Assembly: GCA_030123625.1 (NCBI GenBank)
Contig: CP126121.1
Location: forward strand, 1,838,179-1,902,178
Direction: 5' to 3'
Origin: Nitrospira sp.
Lineage (GTDB): Bacteria; Nitrospirota; Nitrospiria; Nitrospirales; Nitrospiraceae
Length of the DNA stretch: 64,000 nucleotides
In this document: positions 46,713 through 55,067 of the stretch, one piece after another
How the letters are laid out: each line of letters opens with the position of its first letter
How positions within the stretch are numbered: position 1 is the stretch's first letter
The notes under the pieces: generated by a model
What the model was told of the DNA's origin: nothing
What the model saw: the letters and a program-made list of their open reading frames with translations, nothing else
The model's database searches: none
Translations under genes and position numbers: made by a program

Positions 46713-49700
46713 CTAGGCTGCTTCTGCCTTCACGGGAGCCTGGTCGTGCGGCAGCCAGCGATTCAAGATCGCTGCCAAATCTTTGCTTGTGACCGGCTTG
46801 CTGAGGAAGTCATCCATCCCGACTGTCCGGCAGCGGTCATGATCCTCCTGCATGGCATTGGCAGTCATGGCGATGATAGGTAGATGGGCAGGGCTGCCGC
46901 CGGCCTGCCGTAGGCGTTCCTCCTGATTTCTGATCACCCTTGTCGCTTCAAAACCATCCATTTCCGGCATCTGGCAATCCATGAACACCAGCGCGTAGGG
47001 AATCCGCGCAAGTGATTCAACGGCTTCTCGTCCGTTTGCCGCAACATTGACCCGATACCCGAGTTTCTCAATCATATTCGCCGCAACCTTCTGATTAACC
47101 GGATTGTCCTCAACCACGAGGATAAGCGGACTGGATCGGATCTGTGCCTCCGACAGGCTATGTCGGGTAATGATCGGAGCAGCAGACTGAGGGGTTGAAG
47201 CAGCTGCATTGGGGACGCTTCCCAGAACAAGGCTGAGACACTCGTATAAGAGCGACTGTCGGATCGGTTTCGTCAGATAGGCGGCGATCCCGGCGCTTTG
47301 AGCCGTTTTGGCATCGCCACGTCGGCCGACCGATGTCAGAAGAACCAGACGTGTGGCACTGATCGCCTTGTCGGCCTTGATCTGCCTGGCTAATTCCAAG
47401 CCATCCATTCCCGGCATCCGCATATCCAAAATGGCCACATCGAAAAGAGTCTGCCGGCCGGCCGCATTGCGCAGGCACTCCAGCGCTTGGTACCCGTTCT
47501 CCGCGCTTTCATACATCACCCCTTGTCCTCGGAGACTCTGCTCAAGCACCCGCCGGTTCGTAGCATGATCGTCCACGATCAACATTCTACGACCCCGTAG
47601 CGCAGCCGGAATCGTCGCGAGCGGTTGAACCCCTTCCGGTTGGAGCGGAAATCGTACCGTGAGCCAAAAGACGCTGCCTTCTCCGACCTTGCTGTCCACG
47701 CCGATCCGTCCTTCCATCATCTCCACGAGCTGCTTGCAGATGGCAAGCCCCAGGCCGGTGCCTCCATACTTCCTCGTGGTGGAGCCGTCGGCTTGAGTGA
47801 ATGGCTGAAACAGTTTCGCTTGGTGTTCCTGCGTGATGCCGATTCCAGTGTCCGACACCTCGAATCGTAGCGTCCGACACGATGAATTCGAGCTTGCAGC
47901 CGTCGTCCCATCGGGCTCGTCCTCCATGCTCACAGTGACCATGACCTCTCCCTGTTCCGTGAATTTGATGGCATTGCCGATCAAATTCACCAGGACCTGT
48001 CGCAGACGTCCTGGATCGCCTCGCAGCGCCGTCGGCACACCGGCCTGCACAAGACAAGCCAGTTCAAGGCCCTTGGCATAGGCCCGCTCACCGAGCAGAC
48101 CGATGGTCTCGTCCATTGCCGCGTGCAAGTCGAAATTGAGTTCTTCCAGATCCAGCTTGCCGGCCTCGATTTTAGAGAAGTCCAGGATCTCATTAACGAT
48201 GTCCAACAGATGCTCGCCGGAACGCCGGACGGTTTCCGCATACTCGCGTTGTTCCGGGGTCAGGGGCGTATCAAGCAGCAGGCCGGTCATGCCAATCACG
48301 CCGTTCATCGGCGTCCGAATCTCATGGCTCATCGACGCGAGGAACTCGCTCTTGGCCTTCGTGGCCGCCAGCGCTTGCATGTGCGCCTCCGCCAGCTCAA
48401 GGTTCCGGCGCTCCATTTCGGCCGCGAATTGTTGCAGCTTGGACTCCATCCGCTTGCGAGCAGTGATGTCCGTCACAATGCCGCCTGTCGCATAGATCTG
48501 TCCCAAGCGATCTCTTACGGGGAATTTCACCACAATATTCGTATGCAGGTCGTTGGTCTCCTCGAATTCAATGGCTTTTCCCGTTTCGATGACCTGTCGG
48601 TCGTTGGCTCGGAACTGATCGGCCGTTTCCCTTGGGAACAATTCCGCGTCCGTTTTGCCTATAATATGCTCTCGATCGCTGTGGCAGAGCTGCTCGAAGC
48701 ACTGATTCGTGAAGAAATAGTGCCCGTCATTCGTTTTCATAAACATGGCGTTCGGCGCATGATCGAGGAACGTACGAAACCGCTCCTCGCTGTCACGTAA
48801 GGAATCTTCGATCCGCTTGCGTTCCGTGATGTCGCGGACGAAGGCACAGTGGAATTCCTGTCCTTCATAAGCGAGGAAACTGACTCGAATGTCGATCGGG
48901 ATGAGCCGCCCATCCCTGGCGCGATGGTTGGTTTCGAGCGACATCGTCTTGTTTCGCCGCGTCTCTTCCCAAAAGCCCGGCCACATGGAAGCGGGAAAGT
49001 CCGGACTGAGGTCGTGAACCGTCATGCCGAGGAGTTCTTCTCTTGAGTAGCCCGTCATGAGGCTTGCGGCTTCATTCGCATAAAGGATCTTGGCTTGAGA
49101 ATCGATCCAGTAAATGGCATCCACCGCCTGTTCCATGGCGAATTGAGTTTGACGCAACCGCTCCTCCGCCCGTTCGCGGGCACAGAACTGGCTGAGCTGG
49201 TCGGCCACGGTTTGGAAGGTGGTCAGGAGCGAGGAATCCGCCGGCCGGATCTCATGGTGGAAAAATTCCAGTACCGCATAGACGCGATCGGCCAGTCTGA
49301 CGGGAAAGGCTGCAGCCGTATGAAAACCCACCTGTTCGGCCAATGCCGCACGTGGAAAATTCCCGTCACGGGTGACGTCTGAAATCCATGCCGGCTTTAC
49401 GTCCGCCCACACCCGACCCGGTAGCCCCACCCCGCACAGAAACGTCAGCTCTCGGCTCGAGGCGCCGTAGTGCTCCGATGCTGTGCCCGATTTCGTCCAC
49501 ATCGAATGGCAGCGCAGTCTTTGGGCCGACTCATCGACTACCCACAGCAGCCCCTCATCCCATCCGAGTGTTTCACAGACCGGTTGTAGGATCGCTGAAA
49601 TCGCGGCATCCAATCCGGATGCCTTGGCCAGCACGTTGGCTACCTCGTGCTGGATGGTCAACCGCCGTTCCAGATGCTTACGCTCGGTGATATCCGTCTG

Positions 49701-50090
49701 AATACCAAGGACGCGGAGAGGGTGGCCGTCCTTCCTCCGCGAAACGATCTTCCCTCGTTCGTGTACCCATTTGTACGATCCGTCCTTGCATCGTATGCGG
49801 TGTTCACTCGTAAATACCGGAATCTCGCCCTGAACGGATCGCTGAATATGAGCCAGGGCCGTTGAATGATCATCCGGGTGGATGAGAGAGGACCATTCGT
49901 TGAAATTGTCGCCGACTTCGTCCTTCGCATAACCGAAGAGGTCTTTCCATCCCTTTGAGAGTACCAGTCTGTTTGTCGTGATATCCCATTCCCACAGACC
50001 GACGCCGTTGTCGTCAAAGACGAATGCCCAAGGGTCTGTGCCGATTGGTATTGTCGGCGAGTCGGTTTGGTCGAAATGCTCATCGGCCAT
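46713..50090 (-). CDS. Multi-PAS/GAF hybrid sensor histidine kinase with two receiver domains
   Basis: A soluble hybrid kinase of about 1125 residues. In order: PAS (about 21-145, ending TDITERK), GAF (150-315), PAS (325-440), PAS (445-565), HisKA with SMSHEIRTPMNG (His near 587), HATPase with NLIGNAIKF, DTGIGI and GGTGLGLAI, receiver 1 (Asp in AILDMRMPG near 888) and receiver 2 (Asp in VFMDCQMPE near 1037). No membrane segment is present, so it senses an internal signal such as redox or a metabolite; the ligand is unknown. There is no output domain and no response regulator gene next to it, so a phosphotransfer partner must lie elsewhere. The frame extends to 50273, but PAS homology and the ATG at 50090 favour the shorter form. 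Confidence 0.93.
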   Translation of the reverse strand: MADEHFDQTDSPTIPIGTDPWAFVFDDNGVGLWEWDITTNRLVLSKGWKDLFGYAKDEVGDNFNEWSSLIHPDDHSTALAHIQRSVQGEIPVFTSEHRIRCKDGSYKWVHERGKIVSRRKDGHPLRVLGIQTDITERKHLERRLTIQHEVANVLAKASGLDAAISAILQPVCETLGWDEGLLWVVDESAQRLRCHSMWTKSGTASEHYGASSRELTFLCGVGLPGRVWADVKPAWISDVTRDGNFPRAALAEQVGFHTAAAFPVRLADRVYAVLEFFHHEIRPADSSLLTTFQTVADQLSQFCARERAEERLRQTQFAMEQAVDAIYWIDSQAKILYANEAASLMTGYSREELLGMTVHDLSPDFPASMWPGFWEETRRNKTMSLETNHRARDGRLIPIDIRVSFLAYEGQEFHCAFVRDITERKRIEDSLRDSEERFRTFLDHAPNAMFMKTNDGHYFFTNQCFEQLCHSDREHIIGKTDAELFPRETADQFRANDRQVIETGKAIEFEETNDLHTNIVVKFPVRDRLGQIYATGGIVTDITARKRMESKLQQFAAEMERRNLELAEAHMQALAATKAKSEFLASMSHEIRTPMNGVIGMTGLLLDTPLTPEQREYAETVRRSGEHLLDIVNEILDFSKIEAGKLDLEELNFDLHAAMDETIGLLGERAYAKGLELACLVQAGVPTALRGDPGRLRQVLVNLIGNAIKFTEQGEVMVTVSMEDEPDGTTAASSNSSCRTLRFEVSDTGIGITQEHQAKLFQPFTQADGSTTRKYGGTGLGLAICKQLVEMMEGRIGVDSKVGEGSVFWLTVRFPLQPEGVQPLATIPAALRGRRMLIVDDHATNRRVLEQSLRGQGVMYESAENGYQALECLRNAAGRQTLFDVAILDMRMPGMDGLELARQIKADKAISATRLVLLTSVGRRGDAKTAQSAGIAAYLTKPIRQSLLYECLSLVLGSVPNAAASTPQSAAPIITRHSLSEAQIRSSPLILVVEDNPVNQKVAANMIEKLGYRVNVAANGREAVESLARIPYALVFMDCQMPEMDGFEATRVIRNQEERLRQAGGSPAHLPIIAMTANAMQEDHDRCRTVGMDDFLSKPVTSKDLAAILNRWLPHDQAPVKAEAA

Positions 50091-50533
50091 GAGAGTACCG
50101 TACAGGTAACTAAAGGTCTTTGTAACCAATGACGAGGCCCAGGCAAGAACCGTACGTATCGTGAAAGTTGTCTCCTGCTCGGGCCGGCTTCCGTCGCCAG
50201 ACGGGCATGTAGCGCGGTGCTGCGGAGGAACTTGGCTCAGGACTGGACCGACGAATACCGGCCCGGATACCATCGCCTACAGTAACGGCTCGATGGCCTT
50301 TTCTCCGCTCTCGACTTATGTCGGCTGTTTACTGGGGATCTTGAGGACTTCGAGGAAGTGGCGGAGTTTTCTCATACCTCGACCATTTCGCCCGCTCCTT
50401 TGCCGAAAAACCGGGGACATTCGGAATAAGGAGCATCGTTCCGGAAGATGCCCCATAACCGAAGATTACCGGACAGCCGGTTCTACCTGCCGGAGGAAAA
50501 GGTGCCGTGCAGGGGCGGCACCCAGATAAGACC
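50091..50533. other. Intergenic region between the histidine kinase and ettA
   Basis: About 440 bp holding the kinase promoter region and, at its right end, the ettA terminator. Open frames here (for example plus strand 50161-50529) have no ribosome site and overlap the hairpin. I see no gene. Confidence 0.5.
50496..50522 (-). terminator. Intrinsic terminator after ettA
   Basis: On the minus strand GGTGCCG and CGGCACC form a 7-bp stem with an 8-base loop, followed by TTTTCC. It starts about a dozen bases past the ettA stop. Confidence 0.75.
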
Positions 50534-52216
50534 TTAGCTACGGGTGAGCTTGCGGTAGCGGATTCGGTGCGGTTGATCGGCCTCTTTGCCCAAACGTTTC
50601 TTACGATCCGCTTCGTACTCACTGTAGTTTCCCTCGAACCAGACCACCTTGCTGTCACCCTCAAAGGCAAGAATGTGAGTGGCGATTCTGTCGAGAAACC
50701 ACCGGTCGTGGCTGCTGATCACGGCACAGCCGGCGAAATTTTCCAGCCCTTCTTCAAGCGCCCGCAACGTATTCACGTCGAGATCGTTCGTCGGCTCATC
50801 CAGAATAATGAGATTGGCGCCTTCCTTCAGCATGCGTGCGAGATGCACGCGATTGCGTTCGCCGCCCGAGAGATCTTTGACCTTTTTCTGTTGATCCGTC
50901 CCCGCAAAGTTGAAGCGGGCGCAGTAGCCGCGGGCATTCACTTCGGTTTTGCCCAGCTTGATGGTGTCCTGGCCGTCAGAGATCACCTCGTACACGCTCT
51001 TGGTGCCGTCCAAACTCCGATCCTGATCGACATAGCCAAGCTTGACGGTCTCGCCGACTTTGATCGACCCGGCATCCGGCTTCTCCTTGCCGATGATCAT
51101 CCTGAACATCGTCGTCTTGCCGGCGCCGTTCGGGCCGATCACGCCGACAATACCACCCTTCGGCAGACTGAAGTTCACGCTCTCATACAGCACCTTGTCG
51201 CCGTAGGCCTTGCTGATGCCGTTGGCTTCGACCACCACATCGCCTAACCGCGGCCCCGGTGGAATGTAAATCTCCAGATCCTCCGCCACCTGCTCCTGTT
51301 TTTGGTTGACCAGTTCTTCGTAGCGATTCAAACGTGCCTTGCCCTTGGACTGCCTGGCCTTCGGCGACATCCGGATCCATTCTAGCTCGTGCTCCAGCGT
51401 TTTCTTTCGCTTCGACTCCGCCTTTTCCTCTTTTTCCAATCGGTCCTTCTTCTGCTCCAACCAAGAACTGTAATTGCCTTGGAACGGAATCCCGTGGCCT
51501 CGGTCCAACTCCAAAATCCATCCTGCGACATTGTCGAGGAAGTATCGATCGTGGGTCACCGCAATGACCGTGCCTTTGTATTGTTGGAGATGCTGTTCAA
51601 GCCATTGCACAGATTCCGCATCCAAATGATTCGTCGGCTCATCGAGCAAGAGAATATCCGGCTCTTGGATCATCAGGCGACAGAGCGCCACTCGGCGTTT
51701 TTCACCGCCCGACAGAGTCCCCACCTTCTGATCGGCAGGCGGACATCGCAGCGCGTCCATGGCGATGTCGAGTTGGTTCTCCAATTCCCAGCCATTGGCC
51801 GCTTCGATCTTCTCTTGCAGCTGCGCCTGCTTGTCGAGCAACTTTTCCATCGTGTCCGGATCGGCCGATCCGATCTGATTGCTCACGTCCTCGTATTCCT
51901 TGAGCAAGGCGACCAGCTCCTTCTTCCCCTCTTCCACGACTTCTTTGACCGTCTTGTTCGGATCGAGCTGAGGTTCCTGTTCAAGCAGGCCGATGCTGTA
52001 GCCTTTCGATCTGGTGATTTCGCCCGTGTAGTTTGGGTCGACTCCCGCAATGATTTTGAGCAGCGAACTTTTGCCTGAGCCATTCAAACCCAGCACCCCG
52101 ATCTTCGCACCGTAGTAGAAACCGAGATAGATCTCTCGCAGCACCTGGCGCTTCGGTGGATAGACTTTGCCGACATTGACGAGTGAAAAAATGACCTGTT
52201 TGTCGTTCGTCGCCAT
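50534..52216 (-). CDS. ettA: Energy-dependent translational throttle protein EttA (ABC-F)
   Basis: EttA is an ABC-F ATPase that binds the ribosomal E site and gates the first peptide bond according to ATP/ADP level. The 560 residues have two ABC domains: the first with GLNGSGKSS (about 43) and LSGGEKRR, the second with GPNGAGKTT (about 360) and LSGGERNR. Both have DEPTN(H/D)LD Walker B motifs. The linker (about 240-310) is the basic P-site tether ([17 protein letters not shown]), and an arm insert is present in the first domain. Unlike the antibiotic-resistance ABC-F proteins, length and arm match EttA. It stands alone between a hybrid kinase and a methyltransferase gene. Confidence 0.95.
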   Translation of the reverse strand: MATNDKQVIFSLVNVGKVYPPKRQVLREIYLGFYYGAKIGVLGLNGSGKSSLLKIIAGVDPNYTGEITRSKGYSIGLLEQEPQLDPNKTVKEVVEEGKKELVALLKEYEDVSNQIGSADPDTMEKLLDKQAQLQEKIEAANGWELENQLDIAMDALRCPPADQKVGTLSGGEKRRVALCRLMIQEPDILLLDEPTNHLDAESVQWLEQHLQQYKGTVIAVTHDRYFLDNVAGWILELDRGHGIPFQGNYSSWLEQKKDRLEKEEKAESKRKKTLEHELEWIRMSPKARQSKGKARLNRYEELVNQKQEQVAEDLEIYIPPGPRLGDVVVEANGISKAYGDKVLYESVNFSLPKGGIVGVIGPNGAGKTTMFRMIIGKEKPDAGSIKVGETVKLGYVDQDRSLDGTKSVYEVISDGQDTIKLGKTEVNARGYCARFNFAGTDQQKKVKDLSGGERNRVHLARMLKEGANLIILDEPTNDLDVNTLRALEEGLENFAGCAVISSHDRWFLDRIATHILAFEGDSKVVWFEGNYSEYEADRKKRLGKEADQPHRIRYRKLTRS

Positions 52217-52323
52217 ACATTCCTCTCGCTGAAAGAACTAAAGACCGGTCACCTTAACAAAGGCGGCGGTAGAGCACAACAGACATCGATAAGAAAATGC
52301 CGTGAACCGCCTCCCTGCTTAGC

Positions 52324-53016
52324 TTATTTACCGAGTGCCAGGAGCAGTAAAGCGGGACAGCCAAGTTTCTGCCGCCAGTCTGAACGTTGGGCCACCATCG
52401 CCTCGGTCACGACCGGCTCTTCAATGCACTCAACCGTCAGCTTCGCGTCTTGCGCCGCGACGATGACATCCCTCACTTCGTGAAGGTGCCCTGCGATCCG
52501 TATAGGTGCCTCAGTGCAGACTAATTCAATGTCGGCTCCGGTGAGACGTTGCATGTCCGGGTGTACTGCCGCCACAACCGCCCGCCCTTTCGGCTTCAGC
52601 ACAGCGGCGATCTGCTCGAATAGATGTGCCGGCCTTTTGATGTGATCGAGCACGAGCCCGGACATGACTCGATCAAAGAGGCCGGACTGAAAGGGCAAGC
52701 AGGTTACCGATGCCTGTACCCACAAGATTTCCTCTCGCCTTTCAGTGTGCCGACGGGCTCGGCTTAACATGCCGCGAGAGAGATCGACTGCCGTGAGGCG
52801 ATACAAGCCCGAATCAAGGCGGCGAAGGTAACGCCCAGTTCCGCAGCCTACATCTAGGATTCGGCAGCCAGGAAACGGCTTGAGCTGATTGAGGAGGAAG
52901 GGCTCATCCAGCCAGGTGGACGGATCGCCATCGTCATACGTGGCGGCCCAGCAATCGTAGCCCGCCTCTATTCCCTTTTCACGTGCGTCAGCTGCCATAG
53001 TGGAGCAGTCTTCCAT
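52324..53016 (-). CDS. Class I SAM-dependent methyltransferase
   Basis: About 230 residues with the classical class I fold. Motif I is ILDVGCGTGRYLRRLD (near residue 55), the acidic motif II is LTAVDLSRGML, and the post-motif block SGLVLDHIKRPAHLFEQIAAVLKPKGRAVVAAV matches UbiE/Methyltransf_11 proteins. The substrate cannot be inferred. The frame contains a second ATG (MAADAREKG, seventh codon) that may be the true start; neither has a strong ribosome site. It does not appear to be in an operon. Confidence 0.88.
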   Translation of the reverse strand: MEDCSTMAADAREKGIEAGYDCWAATYDDGDPSTWLDEPFLLNQLKPFPGCRILDVGCGTGRYLRRLDSGLYRLTAVDLSRGMLSRARRHTERREEILWVQASVTCLPFQSGLFDRVMSGLVLDHIKRPAHLFEQIAAVLKPKGRAVVAAVHPDMQRLTGADIELVCTEAPIRIAGHLHEVRDVIVAAQDAKLTVECIEEPVVTEAMVAQRSDWRQKLGCPALLLLALGK

Positions 53017-53099
53017 TATCTATGCCATCGTATCACTTCTTCTTTCTGAGATTGAATCAGGCGTAGCAGGATTTTGCTCGATGAATCTGCGATCCACTG

Positions 53100-53390
53100 A
53101 TACAGGTCAGATGCAATGGAATGTGCTGCCTTGTGAGACGCCTCGCCATCGCAAATTGCGCAGTCGTATTGCAAGATGATCAGTCGGTATGGGATCCCGC
53201 ACCTCACCGTCGAATACTCAAAGACGCTCATCCCGATATTTCGTGGAAGCCCCTTGCCGGGATGCGGGACAAACCCATCCATGATGATTTCGGCATCAAT
53301 CTTCAGTTGCCTGGGATGTGGTAGAGCGCGACTTGCCGTCTTTGAAGATTACGATGGCGCAACTTCTTGATTTCGTCGAGAAAAATAGCT
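53100..53390 (+). pseudogene. Decayed HepT (DUF86) toxin gene
   Basis: One plus-strand frame reads LQDDQSVWDP, then DAHPDISWKPLAGMRDKPIHDDFGINLQL (to about 53320), the HEPN RNase motif region (normally RD-x4-H). A second frame continues with VVERDLPSLKITMAQLLDF (53315-53385). The N-terminal helix is missing and at least one frameshift separates the parts, so it is a remnant. The MNT nucleotidyltransferase partner usually placed upstream is absent. Confidence 0.75.
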
Positions 53391-53394
53391 TCCG

Positions 53395-53562
53395 TCAGAT
53401 CCCCAGCTCTTCCGACAGCCGCACTTCGGACGCGTCGACAATTTCTTCAAGGCAGGTGAAACAGGGAAAGGGAAAGCGATCGACGGGAATCGCGCAAACT
53501 TCACCGACCGGCGATTCTTCCAACGCCGGACCGCCGCATTCTTTGTGAATCAACACCAGCAT
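53395..53562 (-). CDS. Small Cys-containing protein, translationally coupled (55 residues)
   Basis: An unlisted short gene whose ATG shares one base with the stop of the upstream hydrolase gene (TGATG). The peptide begins MLVLIHKECGGPALEE and has VCAIPVDRFPFPCFTCLEEI. Four cysteines with a C-x2-C pair (CFTC) suggest a metal-binding or redox knuckle: CGG and VC from the first half, CFTC from the second, as in short zinc ribbons. No family is recognised. The shared overlap, the same strand and the dense order of the group indicate that it is expressed with the hydrolases. Confidence 0.7.
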   Translation of the reverse strand: MLVLIHKECGGPALEESPVGEVCAIPVDRFPFPCFTCLEEIVDASEVRLSEELGI

Positions 53563-54314
53563 CAGGCTTCCCTCATCACCAGTCGGCGAAACAGCTCAAG
53601 GGGCTGCGGACTACTGAACCGATGGTCGCCGGGAATCAGTTGAAGATCAAGCGGAAAGCTCGGATCGCGGCGAAGCAGTTCATTGGCAAAAGACTTACTC
53701 CCTTCCGGCAAAATCACCGTATCTTGAAGGCCGTGAAGGATCGTCGTCTTGACGTGACGGACGATGTCAAAAGTCTTGGCCCAATACGCTTCGCTCTCCT
53801 CCACCCATTTCCACGACAACGGCCAGTCTTTGTGTAACGGGTCGTCGTCCCAGGGCATCCATCCGGCGGTATGCCAGTCATGGAGCCGTTCCTTGGAAAT
53901 GGTCCTGGCTCGCTCGCCCATCATATTGAACGCCGGCGCGATCAAGATGAGTTCTTCCACGATGGGAAACTCTTGCGCGACCAACCAAGCGATCCAACTG
54001 CCTAACGAATTACCCACGATGGTCATCTTTGGCTCGGATTGAAGCATGCCCAGGACGACACGTGCATCGGCAATCCAATCGGAGAACGTGTAGTCCGTAA
54101 ACTGTCCTTCCGAATCGCCGAACCCGCGCACATCGTAACAACAGAACCCCCAGCCTCGCTCTCGGCACCATTGCGCCAACGTCTCGCTCTTGTTGCCCCA
54201 GCGCTTGGACAGAAAGCCGGTGACGAACAGAATCCGCCGATCGGTCCCATCGAGGCGATCACCCTTGATGCGCTTGCCGTCCGCGCCTGTGAGCTCGAAT
54301 GGCTGCATGCTCAT
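53562..54314 (-). CDS. Alpha/beta-hydrolase
   Basis: A 250-residue alpha/beta hydrolase. The nucleophile elbow is GNSLGS (Ser near residue 103), the acid probably in LQDTVILPEGS and the histidine in PGDHRFSS, giving a complete triad. An early loop FVTGFLSKRWGNKSETLAQWCRERGWGFCCYDVRGFGDSEG matches the family of small acyl hydrolases close to human ABHD10, some of which are thioesterases or glucuronidases. Its ATG overlaps the stop of the preceding esterase gene (ATGA), so the two are translationally coupled. Substrate unknown. Confidence 0.9.
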   Translation of the reverse strand: MSMQPFELTGADGKRIKGDRLDGTDRRILFVTGFLSKRWGNKSETLAQWCRERGWGFCCYDVRGFGDSEGQFTDYTFSDWIADARVVLGMLQSEPKMTIVGNSLGSWIAWLVAQEFPIVEELILIAPAFNMMGERARTISKERLHDWHTAGWMPWDDDPLHKDWPLSWKWVEESEAYWAKTFDIVRHVKTTILHGLQDTVILPEGSKSFANELLRRDPSFPLDLQLIPGDHRFSSPQPLELFRRLVMREA

Positions 54315-55027
54315 GCTTTGAGTGCCTTTGTGATGAACACACTGAGTCGCTGCAGCACGGGTTTCGGAATTTCATGTCCGCCTCGGAAGCTTTGCCACTC
54401 GACGACGAGGCCCGATTGAGTCAGTGCGTCGCGCAGATGCTCCGCGCCGATATGCGGCAGGATGTCGTCCATCGTGCCGTGACTTTGAAAGACCGGCAAT
54501 CCCTTCCGTTTAGGAATGAGCGGGCTCCAGATTGCCTGAGCCAGCAAGTTACCGGACAGTTGCACCAAGCCTGCGAACGGATAGTCGGTATGCAGGACGG
54601 CATCACAGGTGAGCATCGCCCCTTGCGAAAATCCTCCGATGACCATCTTCTTGTAGTCGATCTGGAACTGTCGGGGTAATTCTTTGAGGAATACCAGAAA
54701 ACGTTCTCGCGCCAGGGCCAAGCCCTGCGGAATCTCAACTGACAGATCACGAATACGACCGGCGGCACGATCTTCCTGAATCCTCGCGAAGTCGATGATC
54801 CACCAGGCGCGCGAATCGCCGAAACCCATATTGAGCGAGAGAGGGGCTTCGGGAAAGAGCCATCTGATCCCGCTAGGAACCTCGATCACGTCCGCAAGCG
54901 GCACCAGATCGTGACCCGGCGCGCCGAAGCCGTGAAGAAGCAGGACGATTGGGCCGTCACCACCACCCTGTCCATCTGAACCGCCGACAAGTCGGACCTT
55001 CAATCCACCTAGTAAGGCTTCTCTCAT
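54311..55027 (-). CDS. Phospholipase/carboxylesterase family hydrolase
   Basis: A 238-residue alpha/beta hydrolase of the LysoPLA/carboxylesterase (EstB-like) group. The oxyanion region is LLLHGFGAPGHD, the nucleophile motif is GGFSQGAM (Ser near residue 143), the acid lies in HGTMDDILPHI and the histidine in RGGHEIPKP. It precedes the second hydrolase gene with an ATGA overlap and follows selO by about 40 bp, so the four genes selO - esterase - hydrolase - small Cys protein form one minus-strand operon. Confidence 0.9.
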   Translation of the reverse strand: MREALLGGLKVRLVGGSDGQGGGDGPIVLLLHGFGAPGHDLVPLADVIEVPSGIRWLFPEAPLSLNMGFGDSRAWWIIDFARIQEDRAAGRIRDLSVEIPQGLALARERFLVFLKELPRQFQIDYKKMVIGGFSQGAMLTCDAVLHTDYPFAGLVQLSGNLLAQAIWSPLIPKRKGLPVFQSHGTMDDILPHIGAEHLRDALTQSGLVVEWQSFRGGHEIPKPVLQRLSVFITKALKA

Positions 55028-55067
55028 GAGGACTCCAGGATCAGGACATCGTAATTATTGATAAACC

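Noticed and set aside
53016..53282. Minus-strand ORF of 88 codons
   Set aside because: It is the antisense of the HepT remnant, whose peptide is recognisable on the plus strand.
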